44,540 nucleotides of DNA, taken from assembly GCA_017456585.1 (NCBI GenBank), contig JAFTJD010000079.1, forward strand, positions 1-44,540, read 5' to 3'. The stretch's first letter is position 1. Each line of letters opens with the position of its first letter. Position numbers and translations under genes: made by a program. Shown in pieces: positions 17,180 through 26,842 of the stretch. The DNA is from Lachnospiraceae bacterium. GTDB lineage: Bacteria > Bacillota > Clostridia > Lachnospirales > Lachnospiraceae. Under the pieces are notes generated by a model, which was not told the origin of the DNA, made no database searches, and saw nothing but the letters and a program-made list of their open reading frames with translations.

Positions 17180-17234
17180 AGGTCAAAAGGCTATGTGTTT
17201 CATGCTTGCATGAAAAAACATAACCTTTAGACCT
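17180..17234 (-). terminator. long hairpin terminating the his-to-ybaK run
   Basis: AGGTC-AAAAGG-CTATGT pairs imperfectly with ACATA-ACCTTT-AGACCT and encloses an inner TTTCATGC/GCATGAAA hairpin. It begins seven bases beyond the ybaK stop and is followed by AT-rich sequence on the minus strand. It is the first convincing terminator met when reading downstream from hisG. Confidence 0.6.
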
Positions 17235-17240
17235 GCAAAC

Positions 17241-17729
17241 CTACTCCACAACCACTTCAGCAAATTCAGCCCTTACAACCTTAGCCAATGCATTAGGCTC
17301 TATAAATATCTGTGCGCCTATACATCCGCCGCTTATTATAATCTCGTCATATTCCATAGCAGTAGTGTGAATTATCGTCTTAAACAACTTCTTCATTCCC
17401 ACAGGCGTACATCCGCCTCTTATATAGCCTGTCAAGTCCTTGATATCCTTAACATGAATCATTTCTATAGATTTCTCTCCTACTGACTTAGCAGCCTTCT
17501 TTAAGTCCAACTCCATATCAATAGGTATAACGAACACATAATGGTTCTTACTCTTTCCTTCCGTAACAAGTGTTTTGAAGGTTCTATCATAAGGCTGATT
17601 AAGCATATCAGCAATCTTCATTGCATCTATAAATTCGTCACATTCATAGAAATTAGTCTTATATGACACCTTATTCTTATCAAGTATTCTCATCGCATTT
17701 GTTTTAATCTCTTTATCCTTAGCTGCCAT
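17241..17729 (-). CDS. ybaK: YbaK/EbsC-type aminoacyl-tRNA deacylase
   Basis: YbaK proteins hydrolyse mischarged Cys-tRNA(Pro) and relatives in trans. The 162-residue length, the conserved YIRGGCTPVGMKK loop around residue 101 and the IIISGGCIGAQIFIEP motif near the C-terminus identify the family. The catalytic lysine region lies in the TFKTLV segment. It follows azlD (pair 2) after 23 bp and is probably the last gene of that transcript. Exact tRNA specificity cannot be read from sequence. Confidence 0.9.
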   Translation of the reverse strand: MAAKDKEIKTNAMRILDKNKVSYKTNFYECDEFIDAMKIADMLNQPYDRTFKTLVTEGKSKNHYVFVIPIDMELDLKKAAKSVGEKSIEMIHVKDIKDLTGYIRGGCTPVGMKKLFKTIIHTTAMEYDEIIISGGCIGAQIFIEPNALAKVVRAEFAEVVVE

Positions 17730-17752
17730 TAGTCAAACCCACCATTCAAATA

Positions 17753-18058
17753 TTATATAAACAATCCCGTAAGATAAGCTGCCAGACACGAACAAATGGC
17801 AACTATAATAAGCGACTTATCCATCAATGCAAGCACAGCTGCAACCACAAATCCCACAGCCGCCGTTATTCTGTCACCTGTAGAATAGAAAATCTCAGGT
17901 ATGGTCATGGCTCCAAGCACGGCATATGGAATATAATACAAGAAATTCCTTATATATTGAGACTTAATTTTCTTTCTGATAAGCACAAAAGGAACCATTC
18001 TGATAAAATATGTAACCAGAGCCATTATAAGTATATATATTAGTATCCTTCCATTCAT
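17753..18058 (-). CDS. azlD: AzlD-type branched-chain amino acid export subunit (pair 2)
   Basis: A 101-residue hydrophobic protein with the AzlD pattern (ALVTYFIRMVPFVLI at the N-terminus, then three further membrane segments). It overlaps the stop of its azlC by one base (TAATG), and GGAGG lies inside azlC. It differs clearly from the azlD at 13105-13431, so the two pairs are not a recent duplication. Confidence 0.85.
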   Translation of the reverse strand: MNGRILIYILIMALVTYFIRMVPFVLIRKKIKSQYIRNFLYYIPYAVLGAMTIPEIFYSTGDRITAAVGFVVAAVLALMDKSLIIVAICSCLAAYLTGLFI

Positions 18059-18753
18059 TACTGTTCTTCCTCCTTAACAGGAAATAACCATGCCGCAAGT
18101 GCTGCAGCTATTACCGCACTTATTATTATGGCAAAGCCCGGTGAAACTGTCTTAAGAACAGGTGCATATCGCATAATCAAACTAACCGCTACTGCAACTA
18201 TCGCAGTAAAAAGGATTCCCTTGTGTCTCTTTGCAGCCGGAACAACTATAGCTATAAACATACCATATATCGCCATTCCAAGAGCCGCTTTTAATGCTTC
18301 CGGTAGGACATTACCGGCAAGTGCGCCGGTAATGGTTCCCAGATTCCAGCCAACTATCGGCAATACCATAAGTCCATACATATATTTAACATTAATTTCC
18401 TTAGGCTTTGCTGAAGCAACCGCAAATATTTCATCCGTAATACCGAATGCGGCTATGAATCTATGTCCTAAGGTAAAACTTTTATCAAGCTTCTGCGAAA
18501 GCGACAGACTCATAAGTGCATACCTTATATTAATAACAAATTCCGTAAAAGCTATTTCTGCATATGAACCCATTGCAGCTATAACCGCAAGTCCTGCCAC
18601 CTGTCCCGCAGATGTAAGATTGGTCATAGATATTGCAATCGCAGTAAAAGCATCAAGATTATTACTAATTACCATAAGTCCGAATCCAAATGAAACAGGA
18701 AAATAACCAAGTCCTATCGGAAGTCCGTCCTTAAGTCCCCTTTTAAAATCCAT
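18058..18753 (-). CDS. azlC: AzlC-type branched-chain amino acid export permease (pair 2)
   Basis: A 231-residue multi-span protein with the AzlC signatures GLGYFPVSFGFGLM, FVINIRYALMSLSLSQ and FGITDEIFAVA. It forms the exporter with the overlapping azlD. AAAGGAG precedes the ATG, and the gene starts 32 bp after the second ABC exporter subunit, so it is probably on the same transcript. An amino acid exporter in a run beginning with his genes may relieve amino acid overflow, but this is inference. Confidence 0.87.
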   Translation of the reverse strand: MDFKRGLKDGLPIGLGYFPVSFGFGLMVISNNLDAFTAIAISMTNLTSAGQVAGLAVIAAMGSYAEIAFTEFVINIRYALMSLSLSQKLDKSFTLGHRFIAAFGITDEIFAVASAKPKEINVKYMYGLMVLPIVGWNLGTITGALAGNVLPEALKAALGMAIYGMFIAIVVPAAKRHKGILFTAIVAVAVSLIMRYAPVLKTVSPGFAIIISAVIAAALAAWLFPVKEEEQ

Positions 18754-18785
18754 TGTTAATCTCCTTTAGTATAGGTGCTATATTT

Positions 18786-20609
18786 CTATTCATATTGAGC
18801 CCTATACAACTTATAATAAAACTCCTCTTTTGCCATTAGTTCTTCATGTGTTCCCTGTTCAACCACTTCTCCGTTGTTAATAACCAGAATTCTATCTGCA
18901 TTTCTAATGGTCGAGAGTCTGTGTGCTATGACAAAACAAGTCTTATTCTCCATAAGCTTACGCATAGCCTGCTGTATCTGAATCTCCGTACGCGTATCGA
19001 CATTCGATGTTGCTTCATCCAGAATAAGCATGTTGGCGTCAAGAAGCATAGCTCTTGCGATAGTCATAAGCTGCTTCTGTCCTTTAGATATATTAGTTCC
19101 GTCATCACTTAATATCGTATCATATCCATCCGGCAATCTTCTGATAAATTGATCAATCTTCGCCGCCTTGGCTGCTGCAATTACTTCTTCCCTTGTGGCA
19201 TCTTCTTTGCCATATGCTATATTATCATATATAGTTCCATGGAAAAGCCACGTATCCTGAAGCACCATTGCATACGAAAGTCTTAAAGATTCTCTTGTAA
19301 CCTCATCAATTGCATGTCCGTCAACCAATATCTTGCCGCTGTCTACATCATAGAAGCGCATAAGCAGATTGATAAGTGTTGTCTTTCCGGCACCCGTAGG
19401 CCCTACTATAGCGATAAGCTTTCCTTTAGTTACATCGAGGTTAAGCTTGTTAATAATCCTCTTTTCCTTTGTGTAACCAAAATCCACATCTCTAAATTCT
19501 ACGTTACCTTCTACATTCTCAAGTGAATATGCATCCTTTGCATCAACTGATTCCTCAAGTTCATCCATAAGATTAAATACTCTCTCTGCAGCAGCTATAG
19601 CTGACTGGAATTCACTCATAAGATTAGCAGTTTCATTAATCGGTCCCGAGAATTTTCTAGAATATAAAACAAATGAAGAAATATCCGCTATGAGCATAAT
19701 CTCCTTAAGATAAAGTATTGCTCCGAATACTCCAACCAAAGTAAGCGAAAGATTATTAATAAAATTAACTGTCGGACCTACCATACTTCCATAATAATCA
19801 GCCTTGTAGTAAGCATTAACTGCTTCCTCATTCTTATCATCAAACTTACCTATAGTGTTCTTTTCCTGATTATAAGCCTTAAGCGTCTTCTGTCCTGATA
19901 TCATTTCCTCAACAAAACCATTAAGCTCACCAAGCTTGGCAGAACGCTTACGAAACAGCGGTCTTGTCATTCCTGTCATCTTCTTGGTAAGAAGCGCGGA
20001 AAGCGGCACTGTAAATACAAATATAATTACAAGAGCCGGCGAAATAGATATCATCATTGCAAGCGAACCTATAACAGTTATAAGACTCGCCAGAACCTGA
20101 ATTATATCATTAGATAAAGATGTATTAATTGTATCAATATCATAAGAAATCCTACTTATAATATCACCGGACTGGTGCGTATCAAAATATCCGACCGGAA
20201 GCTCCATAAGCTTGTCAAATACATCCTTTCTCATCCTATATACTACTTTACGGCTTATATGTATCATAAGCACGTTAAGGCAATAAGAAAGAATAGCTGA
20301 GGCAAGATAAAAAGCAAGCATAAGTCCCGCATAATACAAAACCTTTTCTATTATTACAAAGCCTATCCCTTTATCAACAAGTTCCTGCCCTTCTTCTATT
20401 ACGCCGATTGCATAGCCTGAAAGCTTAGGTCCCACCAATGCAAGAAGATTACTTGCAACCGTAAGAAAAAGTGCAAGCAAAAGCAGATACTTGTACTGCC
20501 ACAAATATTTACCAAGTCTTATAAGTGTACCTTTTTTATCAACGCTCCTGTTATCAGCATTCCTTGTACTCGCAGCGTAAGTATTGGCTCTCAAATTAGG
20601 TGTCTTCAT
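18786..20609 (-). CDS. ABC exporter half-transporter (subunit B of heterodimer)
   Basis: A 607-residue type I exporter with six membrane spans followed by an ATPase domain. Walker A is GPTGAGKTT, Walker B is MLILDEATSNVD with the catalytic Glu, and the H-loop is IAHRLS. The signature reads NISKGQKQL instead of LSGGQ. In heterodimeric exporters of this kind one composite ATP site is degenerate; here the altered signature would face the Asp-type Walker B of the partner. The ATG overlaps the partner's stop by 4 bp (ATGA). A drug, lipid or peptide substrate is possible, and the sequence does not say which. Confidence 0.9.
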   Translation of the reverse strand: MKTPNLRANTYAASTRNADNRSVDKKGTLIRLGKYLWQYKYLLLLALFLTVASNLLALVGPKLSGYAIGVIEEGQELVDKGIGFVIIEKVLYYAGLMLAFYLASAILSYCLNVLMIHISRKVVYRMRKDVFDKLMELPVGYFDTHQSGDIISRISYDIDTINTSLSNDIIQVLASLITVIGSLAMMISISPALVIIFVFTVPLSALLTKKMTGMTRPLFRKRSAKLGELNGFVEEMISGQKTLKAYNQEKNTIGKFDDKNEEAVNAYYKADYYGSMVGPTVNFINNLSLTLVGVFGAILYLKEIMLIADISSFVLYSRKFSGPINETANLMSEFQSAIAAAERVFNLMDELEESVDAKDAYSLENVEGNVEFRDVDFGYTKEKRIINKLNLDVTKGKLIAIVGPTGAGKTTLINLLMRFYDVDSGKILVDGHAIDEVTRESLRLSYAMVLQDTWLFHGTIYDNIAYGKEDATREEVIAAAKAAKIDQFIRRLPDGYDTILSDDGTNISKGQKQLMTIARAMLLDANMLILDEATSNVDTRTEIQIQQAMRKLMENKTCFVIAHRLSTIRNADRILVINNGEVVEQGTHEELMAKEEFYYKLYRAQYE

Positions 20610-22321
20610 TCTGCCACACCTCCCAACTGCGAGATACTTATCTCTCTGTATGCTTCACAGGAATTAATAAGTTCTTCATGTGTACCATATCCTATCGCGC
20701 ATCCGTCTTCAAGTACAAGAATATGATCTGCATTCATTATGGAGCTGATACGCTGTGCTATTACAATTAGTGTCGTATCACTAAAATGTTCTTTAATCTC
20801 CTTACGAAGCATGGCATCCGTCTTATAATCAAGCGCACTCGATGAATCATCAAGCACCAATATATCCGGATGTGACGCTAATGCTCTCGCAATAAGAACC
20901 CTTTGTTTCTGTCCTCCGCTAAGATTAGCTCCTCTTATGTTAAGCTGTCCTTCTGTTTCCTCATTCTTCTGGTTAACAAATTCCTTAGCCTGGGCATAAA
21001 AAACCGCTTCTCTAATCTCTTCATCCGATATATCTCTTCCTAAACGGATATTTTCATAAATTGTATCTTCAAAAATAGTATCATTCTGAAAGGCCACTCC
21101 AAAAAGCTGTCTTAACTTCTGTGTCGGAATAGACTTAATATTTTCTCCGCCTATGTATATATTACCCTTATCAGCATCATAGAAACGCATAAGAAGCTGT
21201 ATGAGTGTCGTCTTACCCGAACCTGTGGAACCGATAATTCCTAGTGTTTCACCCTTCTTTATCTTAAAAGAAATATCCGTGAGGTTATCCTCTACTTTAT
21301 TATAAGAAAATGACACTTTATCAAATACGATGTAATCCTCCGCCTCATATCTGTCAAGTGTTTCTAACAACAAATCTTCCTCACAATCCACTATCTCCAC
21401 TATACGTTTGGCAGAGGCATTAGCCTTAGATACAATGATAAACATTCTCGAAATAGCCATCATCGCCTGCGAAATAATAGTAAAATATGTAGTAAATGCA
21501 AGAATTTTACCCACTCTGGTTATTCCGTTATTAACTCTGAATGCACCTACAACAATAACGAGTACCAATCCTGCGTTTAATAAAAGACTAACGGCAGGAT
21601 TCATTATTGCCATGGTTGTTCCTGCTTTTTTCTCTTTTGAAACAACCTCTTGATTTACTTTCGCAAATTTCTCTTTCTCATAGTTGCCTTTTGATAAAGC
21701 TTTAATAACTCTTATTCCGGTAGAATCCTCTCTTACCATTCGTACCATTCCGTCAACAGAGTCCTGAAGATCAAGATACATCGGAATTGATTTCATTGAT
21801 ACCGAAATCATAAGTATTCCGATAAAAGGAATAACAGCAATAAGTACACATGCAAGCATCCAGTCAAGGGACATGGTAATAATAATTCCGCCTATAAGCA
21901 AAATAGGCGCACGAATACCAAGCCTTTGCATCATTCCTATCATCTGATGAAGATTATATGTATCAGATGTAAGTCTTGAAATCAACGAAGGCTTCGTGTA
22001 AAAGTCCGTCTGCTTATTTGAAAGGTGCATTATCTTCGCAAACAATTCATGACGCACCTTTTCCGTTGTGTCTCTTGCAACCTTTGACGCCTTTTGGTTA
22101 GCTATAATATTAAAACTAACCGCAAAAAGGGCACAGACGAGCATTATCCCGCCCCAGAAAAATATTTTTCCTTCGTCCCTTGTCGGAATAACCTCGTCAA
22201 TGATATGTGCCAATATGTACGGAATAAATAAATCCATTATTGTTCCGATAAATTTAATAACAAGTCCACCCAGCATTCTAAGATAATGCGGGCGAAGATA
22301 ATACGTAAATACTTTTTTCAT
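20606..22321 (-). CDS. ABC exporter half-transporter (subunit A, degenerate site)
   Basis: A 571-residue type I exporter subunit: six membrane spans, Walker A GSTGSGKTT and an intact signature NLSGGQKQR. Walker B ends LVLDDSSSALD with Asp for the catalytic Glu, and the H-loop reads IAQRIS with Gln for His. This pattern fits the regulatory half of a heterodimer paired with the overlapping downstream gene. AGAGG lies 6 nt before the ATG. It begins 22 bp after the secreted carboxypeptidase gene. Confidence 0.9.
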   Translation of the reverse strand: MKKVFTYYLRPHYLRMLGGLVIKFIGTIMDLFIPYILAHIIDEVIPTRDEGKIFFWGGIMLVCALFAVSFNIIANQKASKVARDTTEKVRHELFAKIMHLSNKQTDFYTKPSLISRLTSDTYNLHQMIGMMQRLGIRAPILLIGGIIITMSLDWMLACVLIAVIPFIGILMISVSMKSIPMYLDLQDSVDGMVRMVREDSTGIRVIKALSKGNYEKEKFAKVNQEVVSKEKKAGTTMAIMNPAVSLLLNAGLVLVIVVGAFRVNNGITRVGKILAFTTYFTIISQAMMAISRMFIIVSKANASAKRIVEIVDCEEDLLLETLDRYEAEDYIVFDKVSFSYNKVEDNLTDISFKIKKGETLGIIGSTGSGKTTLIQLLMRFYDADKGNIYIGGENIKSIPTQKLRQLFGVAFQNDTIFEDTIYENIRLGRDISDEEIREAVFYAQAKEFVNQKNEETEGQLNIRGANLSGGQKQRVLIARALASHPDILVLDDSSSALDYKTDAMLRKEIKEHFSDTTLIVIAQRISSIMNADHILVLEDGCAIGYGTHEELINSCEAYREISISQLGGVAE

Positions 22322-22343
22322 TATTATCCTCTTACTTTATTGT

Positions 22344-24164
22344 CTACTGATTCTCAACTGCCTCTGTATTCTCTGTCGCAGTAGTTGTTCCCAACGAATA
22401 ATTAGGAAAATATTCTTCAAGTGCTACACCACTAGCTTTAATCACAGTTGCTGCCTCTACACCAACATATCTGTAATGCCATGGTTCATACGCAATCTTG
22501 GTTATATCAACCTTATCTGCTTCATATCTAAGAATAAAGCCATACTCATGCGCATGCTCATCAAGCCATTTAGCCTGTGCTGACGTTGCGAAAGTTTCAT
22601 CCAAAGTATATCCTGCGATAAAATCTATAGCCAACCCAAGATTATGTTCACTCTTACCGGGTTCTGCATTATAGAGATTACGTTCTGCTAACGCATCCTC
22701 GTAAGACATACCCGCCGCAAGTCTCTTGCTAAGGCCGTTATCATAAAGTCTCTTCTGCGTAGCAAGTGTTCTGTAAGCAGATGTAATTCTTAAGGTAACT
22801 CCATCCTTCTTGGCCGCCTTAATCATATTCCTTAATGACTGCGCCATACGTGAATCAACCTTAAAACCATTTACACTTGATAATGGCACCTGATAACCTT
22901 CCGGCATAGTATTCTGATAATTAACAAGACGAAGTTCCCAAGGTATCATAGCTGTACCGGCAAATCTTCCGTCTGAAGTAAAATAATACTGAATACCATC
23001 TATCATAACTACGCCCTTTGCAGCAACACCTGTTGCAGGGTCAATAAAATATGTAGCATCTCCAAATGATTGCCATCCCGTAGCTGCATAACCATTTGCG
23101 TCAAAGCAATAAACTACGCCATCAATTATGTGTGTGCCTACAATCATATCGCCATTACCCGGACGATAATATCTCACTCCCGCTTCAGATGCGAGAAAAC
23201 CTTCATACATTCTGCCATTTTTATCAAGCAGGAATTTCTGACCTGCCCACTCTATTTCGCCGGTCTGCATAACACCGTCATATCCGCAGAAATACCACTT
23301 ATTAGTTTCATCCATAAGCCAGAATTTAGCCTTCTGTCCACTCTTATTAATATAACTCCATGTGTTATCTGCATTCTTCTTCCAACCATAACCTGCATCT
23401 TCATAATAAACAGGCTTAAGTTCTTCCTCAACCGGTGTAGTTACCTCAGGTGTCGTAGTAGTCGAACTCTCCGGAACGGTAGATGTTTCCGGTGTTGTAG
23501 TAGTTGACTCCCCGGGAATAACCGGTGTCTCAGTGGGTGTAGTAGTAGTTGTTGTCTCCTCCGGAACGGTAGGTGTCTCAGAAACAACCGGCACTTCCGG
23601 AGTAACAGGTGCTGTATTCACAGTAGTGTTCGGAACATCCGTAAGTCCAACCGCCTTACCATCTTTTCCGAAATCATACGCTACTCCATCTATAACCTGC
23701 TGTCCAACGAACATATCTCCGTTACCGGGTCTGAAATAATATACTCCGCCATCCTCAGCCTTACGCCAACCTTCGTACATGCTTCCGTCCGGGTTAAGAT
23801 AATACTTCTGTCCCTTCCATTCGATATTTCCTTTTAACATCATTCCTTCATCATCAAAGAAATACCACTTACCGTCTACATCCTGATACCATTTTGTTGC
23901 AAATTCACCATTCTTTAATATGTATTGCCAGGTTCTTCTTTCCTTCTTCCAACCATAGCCTTTCTTGTCATAATATGCAACCTCCGGTGTGGTTTCATCT
24001 TCTGCAACGGTGTTTGCCGTTACTGATGTGGCAACAAGCAAGTTCTGTGCCTCATCAGCCAACACATATGTTTGAGTTGCGGTTGCTCCGATACCCAAAA
24101 TTATTCCACCGACTATACCTACAACTTTTATCTGTTTGCCAATTCCTTTATTATATCTTCCCAT
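22344..24164 (-). CDS. secreted LAS-family D,D-carboxypeptidase (VanY-like) with duplicated cell-wall-binding blocks
   Basis: A 606-residue secreted protein that trims peptidoglycan stem peptides. A signal peptide spans about residues 1-36. A first block of aromatic cell-wall-binding repeats (about 62-170) is followed by a Thr/Pro/Glu-rich linker (175-248) and a second, related block (250-405). The catalytic M15B domain is at 425-585, with S505-x-H507-x6-D514 and E560-P-W562-H563 supplying the zinc ligands and catalytic Glu. GGGG lies 6 nt before the ATG. The first 37 bases overlap the 3' end of hisIE, which suggests translational coupling although the pathways are unrelated. Confidence 0.9.
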   Translation of the reverse strand: MGRYNKGIGKQIKVVGIVGGIILGIGATATQTYVLADEAQNLLVATSVTANTVAEDETTPEVAYYDKKGYGWKKERRTWQYILKNGEFATKWYQDVDGKWYFFDDEGMMLKGNIEWKGQKYYLNPDGSMYEGWRKAEDGGVYYFRPGNGDMFVGQQVIDGVAYDFGKDGKAVGLTDVPNTTVNTAPVTPEVPVVSETPTVPEETTTTTTPTETPVIPGESTTTTPETSTVPESSTTTTPEVTTPVEEELKPVYYEDAGYGWKKNADNTWSYINKSGQKAKFWLMDETNKWYFCGYDGVMQTGEIEWAGQKFLLDKNGRMYEGFLASEAGVRYYRPGNGDMIVGTHIIDGVVYCFDANGYAATGWQSFGDATYFIDPATGVAAKGVVMIDGIQYYFTSDGRFAGTAMIPWELRLVNYQNTMPEGYQVPLSSVNGFKVDSRMAQSLRNMIKAAKKDGVTLRITSAYRTLATQKRLYDNGLSKRLAAGMSYEDALAERNLYNAEPGKSEHNLGLAIDFIAGYTLDETFATSAQAKWLDEHAHEYGFILRYEADKVDITKIAYEPWHYRYVGVEAATVIKASGVALEEYFPNYSLGTTTATENTEAVENQ

Positions 24165-25426
24165 GTTAATCCCCTTTCTACCATAAGAACCATCACATGA
24201 TACAAAAAGTCTGCAATTTCGTATTTTATCTCTTCAGCTTCAGGATTCTTAGCTGCTATAACTATCTCTGTAGCCTCTTCTCCAACCTTCTTAAGTATCT
24301 TATCAATACCTTTATCAAACAAATAATTCGTATAAGAACCTTCCTTTGGATTAACCTTTCGGTCAGCTATAACCCCATATACATCTTCCAGAACCTTCAA
24401 AGGATTAAGCTCTTCATACTCCTTCTTTGCAATCTCTTCAAAGAAACAGCTTCTTTTACCTGTATGACATGCCGCACCAACCTGCGCAACCTTTGCAAGA
24501 ATGGTATCCTTATCACAGTCAGCAGTAAGTGACTTAACATACTGATAATGTCCGGATGTCTCACCCTTCTTCCAAAGTTCATTACGGCTTCTGCTCCAGT
24601 ATGTCATCTTACCGCTTGCGATTGTCTCCTTGAAAGCTTCCTCATTCATATATGCAAGCTGTAAAACATCATTTGTCTTATAATCCTGAACAATTACAGG
24701 CACCATTCCATCTGAATTGGTTTTAAAATCAGACCACTCCATCTTACTCTTAAGAAGCTCCATCTCAAGTCCGTTTATTTTACAAGCGTACTTAAATGCT
24801 GTAAGGTTAGTATCTACAGAGCTAAGATGCTCTCCTGATATTCCTGATGCGAAGTCTTCCTTAAGTAAAAGCATAAGCTTAGCAACAACCGTATATGCCA
24901 CAACAGGAATAATCTTCATATCAAGTATATCTGACACTTCTTTATATTCTTCAACAGCTACCTCGTCATCCTCAAAAATAAGTAATTCAGATGCATTACC
25001 CTTAAAGAAATCTGCACTATTTCTGAACACCTCAAGTTTTCCGCAAAGTACAATCGAATCTTTGCCGAAACGCTTAACAGATTCTGTTATGGCATTTTCT
25101 CTGATTGCATAATCAGTATATATAACTGCTTTCTTTGCGCCTGTATAAAGGTATTTCTTGGTATCTTCAAATCTAAGTACCTTACCGCCTGCATATACAG
25201 GAATCTGTGAGTTATCACAAATATCTCTCATAAGTACAAGATTAACATCATGCTCCTCATCAGAGTTCCAATCCATATCAAGAAGAATGAGTACGTCTGC
25301 ATCATTTACACTATAATATGTACCTGCATCAACTTTGTTCGCTTTAAATTCTTCTGTATAATTCTTATCCAAATATGCCTTTCCTGATTTAATATACAAA
25401 ATAGGCATTACCTTCTTAGTCTGCAT
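24128..25426 (-). CDS. hisIE: HisIE fused to an N-terminal HisA/HisF-like pseudo-barrel
   Basis: The enzyme catalyses steps 2 and 3 of histidine synthesis. Residues about 230-330 are phosphoribosyl-AMP cyclohydrolase (D303-C-D-x-D, then C320-H and C327). Residues 345-432 are phosphoribosyl-ATP pyrophosphatase ([12 protein letters not shown]). The first ~215 residues align by eye with HisA/HisF barrels: [10 protein letters not shown] matches the CLDVKDGRV strand, [10 protein letters not shown] matches VGGGIRSVED, and [13 protein letters not shown] matches the strand before the second catalytic Asp. Both catalytic aspartates are replaced (Tyr11 and Gly129), so the domain should be inactive and may be structural or regulatory. 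AAGGAG lies upstream of the ATG. The gene is 2 bp from hisA. Confidence 0.88.
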   Translation of the reverse strand: MQTKKVMPILYIKSGKAYLDKNYTEEFKANKVDAGTYYSVNDADVLILLDMDWNSDEEHDVNLVLMRDICDNSQIPVYAGGKVLRFEDTKKYLYTGAKKAVIYTDYAIRENAITESVKRFGKDSIVLCGKLEVFRNSADFFKGNASELLIFEDDEVAVEEYKEVSDILDMKIIPVVAYTVVAKLMLLLKEDFASGISGEHLSSVDTNLTAFKYACKINGLEMELLKSKMEWSDFKTNSDGMVPVIVQDYKTNDVLQLAYMNEEAFKETIASGKMTYWSRSRNELWKKGETSGHYQYVKSLTADCDKDTILAKVAQVGAACHTGKRSCFFEEIAKKEYEELNPLKVLEDVYGVIADRKVNPKEGSYTNYLFDKGIDKILKKVGEEATEIVIAAKNPEAEEIKYEIADFLYHVMVLMVERGLTWEDIIKELANR

Positions 25427-25428
25427 TT

Positions 25429-26154
25429 CTAAACTCCTTTTTCATACAACTCTACTGCTTTTGCAAGGTCAACGCGTTTCTCATACAATGCCTTACCAAT
25501 GATTGCACCCTTAATCTCATTCTTGCAGAGATTATCAAGGTCTTCCATTGAAGAAACTCCACCGGATGCAATAACATTCATCCCTGTAGCCAAAGTAAGA
25601 TCTCTTGTAGCCTCAACATTCGGTCCAATTAACATTCCATCCTTGGAAATATCCGTATAAACTACGTTCTGAACACCATAATCCTTCATCATAAGACAAA
25701 GATCTAATGCTTTAATATTGCTAAGCTTCTCCCAGCCTTCGATAGCAACAAAGCCATCCTTTGCATCTACGCCAAGAACAATCTTATCACTTCCGAATCT
25801 CTCTACAGCTTCCTTAATAAACTCAGGATTAGAAACTGCCTTAGTACCTATAATAACTCTTGTAACACCGTATCCGAGCGTTGTCTCAATATCCTCCATA
25901 GTACGGATACCGCCACCGAGCTGTACCGGGCATGAAACAGATTCAACTATTCTTCTGATAACAGGTGCATTAACTGCACGTCCTGCCAAAGCGCCATCGA
26001 GGTCTACAACATGAATAAACGTAGCGCCCATGCTCTCCCATTTCTTCGCAACCTCCCATGGTTCTGTTGAATATACTTCAATATCTTTAAATACACCCTG
26101 TCTGAGTCTTACACATTGTCCATTCTTTATATCTATAGCCGGATATAACTGCAT
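25429..26154 (-). CDS. hisA: ProFAR isomerase (HisA)
   Basis: HisA converts ProFAR to PRFAR in histidine synthesis. This 241-residue TIM barrel has both catalytic Asp residues (AIDIKNG and VLGVDAKDG) and the phosphate-binding loops [11 protein letters not shown] and [17 protein letters not shown] lies 9 nt before the ATG. It is followed at once by hisIE and preceded by hisB after 41 bp. No hisH or hisF flanks it, unlike many his operons. Confidence 0.95.
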   Translation of the reverse strand: MQLYPAIDIKNGQCVRLRQGVFKDIEVYSTEPWEVAKKWESMGATFIHVVDLDGALAGRAVNAPVIRRIVESVSCPVQLGGGIRTMEDIETTLGYGVTRVIIGTKAVSNPEFIKEAVERFGSDKIVLGVDAKDGFVAIEGWEKLSNIKALDLCLMMKDYGVQNVVYTDISKDGMLIGPNVEATRDLTLATGMNVIASGGVSSMEDLDNLCKNEIKGAIIGKALYEKRVDLAKAVELYEKGV

Positions 26155-26195
26155 TTCATTATTCCTCTCTTATCTGTCAATTAATTCTTGTCTTA

Positions 26196-26783
26196 TTATA
26201 GTGTTCCTTTAGTAGACAACACATCCTGAATTCTTGCATCATACTGTGTTGCTTCATCAAGTGCCTTAGCAAATGCCTTAAACGCCGCTTCTATAACATG
26301 ATGACTGTTCCCGCCTGACATCTGTCTGAAATGAAGGTTCATGCCTGCACTGTATGTAATTGCATAGAAAAATTCGTTCACAAGCTCGGTATCGAATTCA
26401 CCTACGCGCTCTGTTTGAAAATTAAAATCACTTACATAATATGGTCTTCCCGAAAGATCCATTGCACACATAACAAGTGTTTCATCCATAGGGAGAAGGA
26501 AATTACCATAACGCTTAATGCCCTTCTTATCTCCAAGAGCATCTTTAATAGCTGTTCCAAGCACAATTCCGACATCCTCAACCGTGTGATGTCCGTCTAC
26601 CTCCAAATCACCCTTTACATTAAGCTTAACATCAAATAAGCCATGTCTTGCAAAGCTGTTAATCATATGATCAAAAAAGCCTATACCAGTATTAACCTCG
26701 CACTTACCTGTTCCGTCAATAACAAGTTCGAGTTCTATATTGGTTTCCCCCGTTACTCTCTTTGTTAACGCTTTTCTTTCCAT
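26196..26783 (-). CDS. hisB: imidazoleglycerol-phosphate dehydratase
   Basis: This is a monofunctional IGPD of about 195 residues. Metal-binding motifs are complete: GFFDHMI, DGHHTVEDVG and GGNSHHVIEAAFKA. The ATG at 26783 has GGAGG 7 nt upstream and is preferred over an upstream ATG at 26801, whose extra residues (MSGGIF) simply translate that ribosome binding site. It is third in the operon, between hisD and hisA. Confidence 0.96.
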   Translation of the reverse strand: MERKALTKRVTGETNIELELVIDGTGKCEVNTGIGFFDHMINSFARHGLFDVKLNVKGDLEVDGHHTVEDVGIVLGTAIKDALGDKKGIKRYGNFLLPMDETLVMCAMDLSGRPYYVSDFNFQTERVGEFDTELVNEFFYAITYSAGMNLHFRQMSGGNSHHVIEAAFKAFAKALDEATQYDARIQDVLSTKGTL

Positions 26784-26842
26784 AAATATACCTCCGCTCA
26801 TTTACGAATAATCTATCATTTTACAGAACTATACTATATTTA

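Noticed and set aside
18128..18706. 192-codon plus-strand ORF
   Set aside because: Antisense shadow of azlC pair 2 with no start signal.
20606..22321. ABC subunit as a broken gene because of Asp-Walker B and Gln H-loop
   Set aside because: The partner has the complementary altered signature, the normal pattern of heterodimeric exporters.
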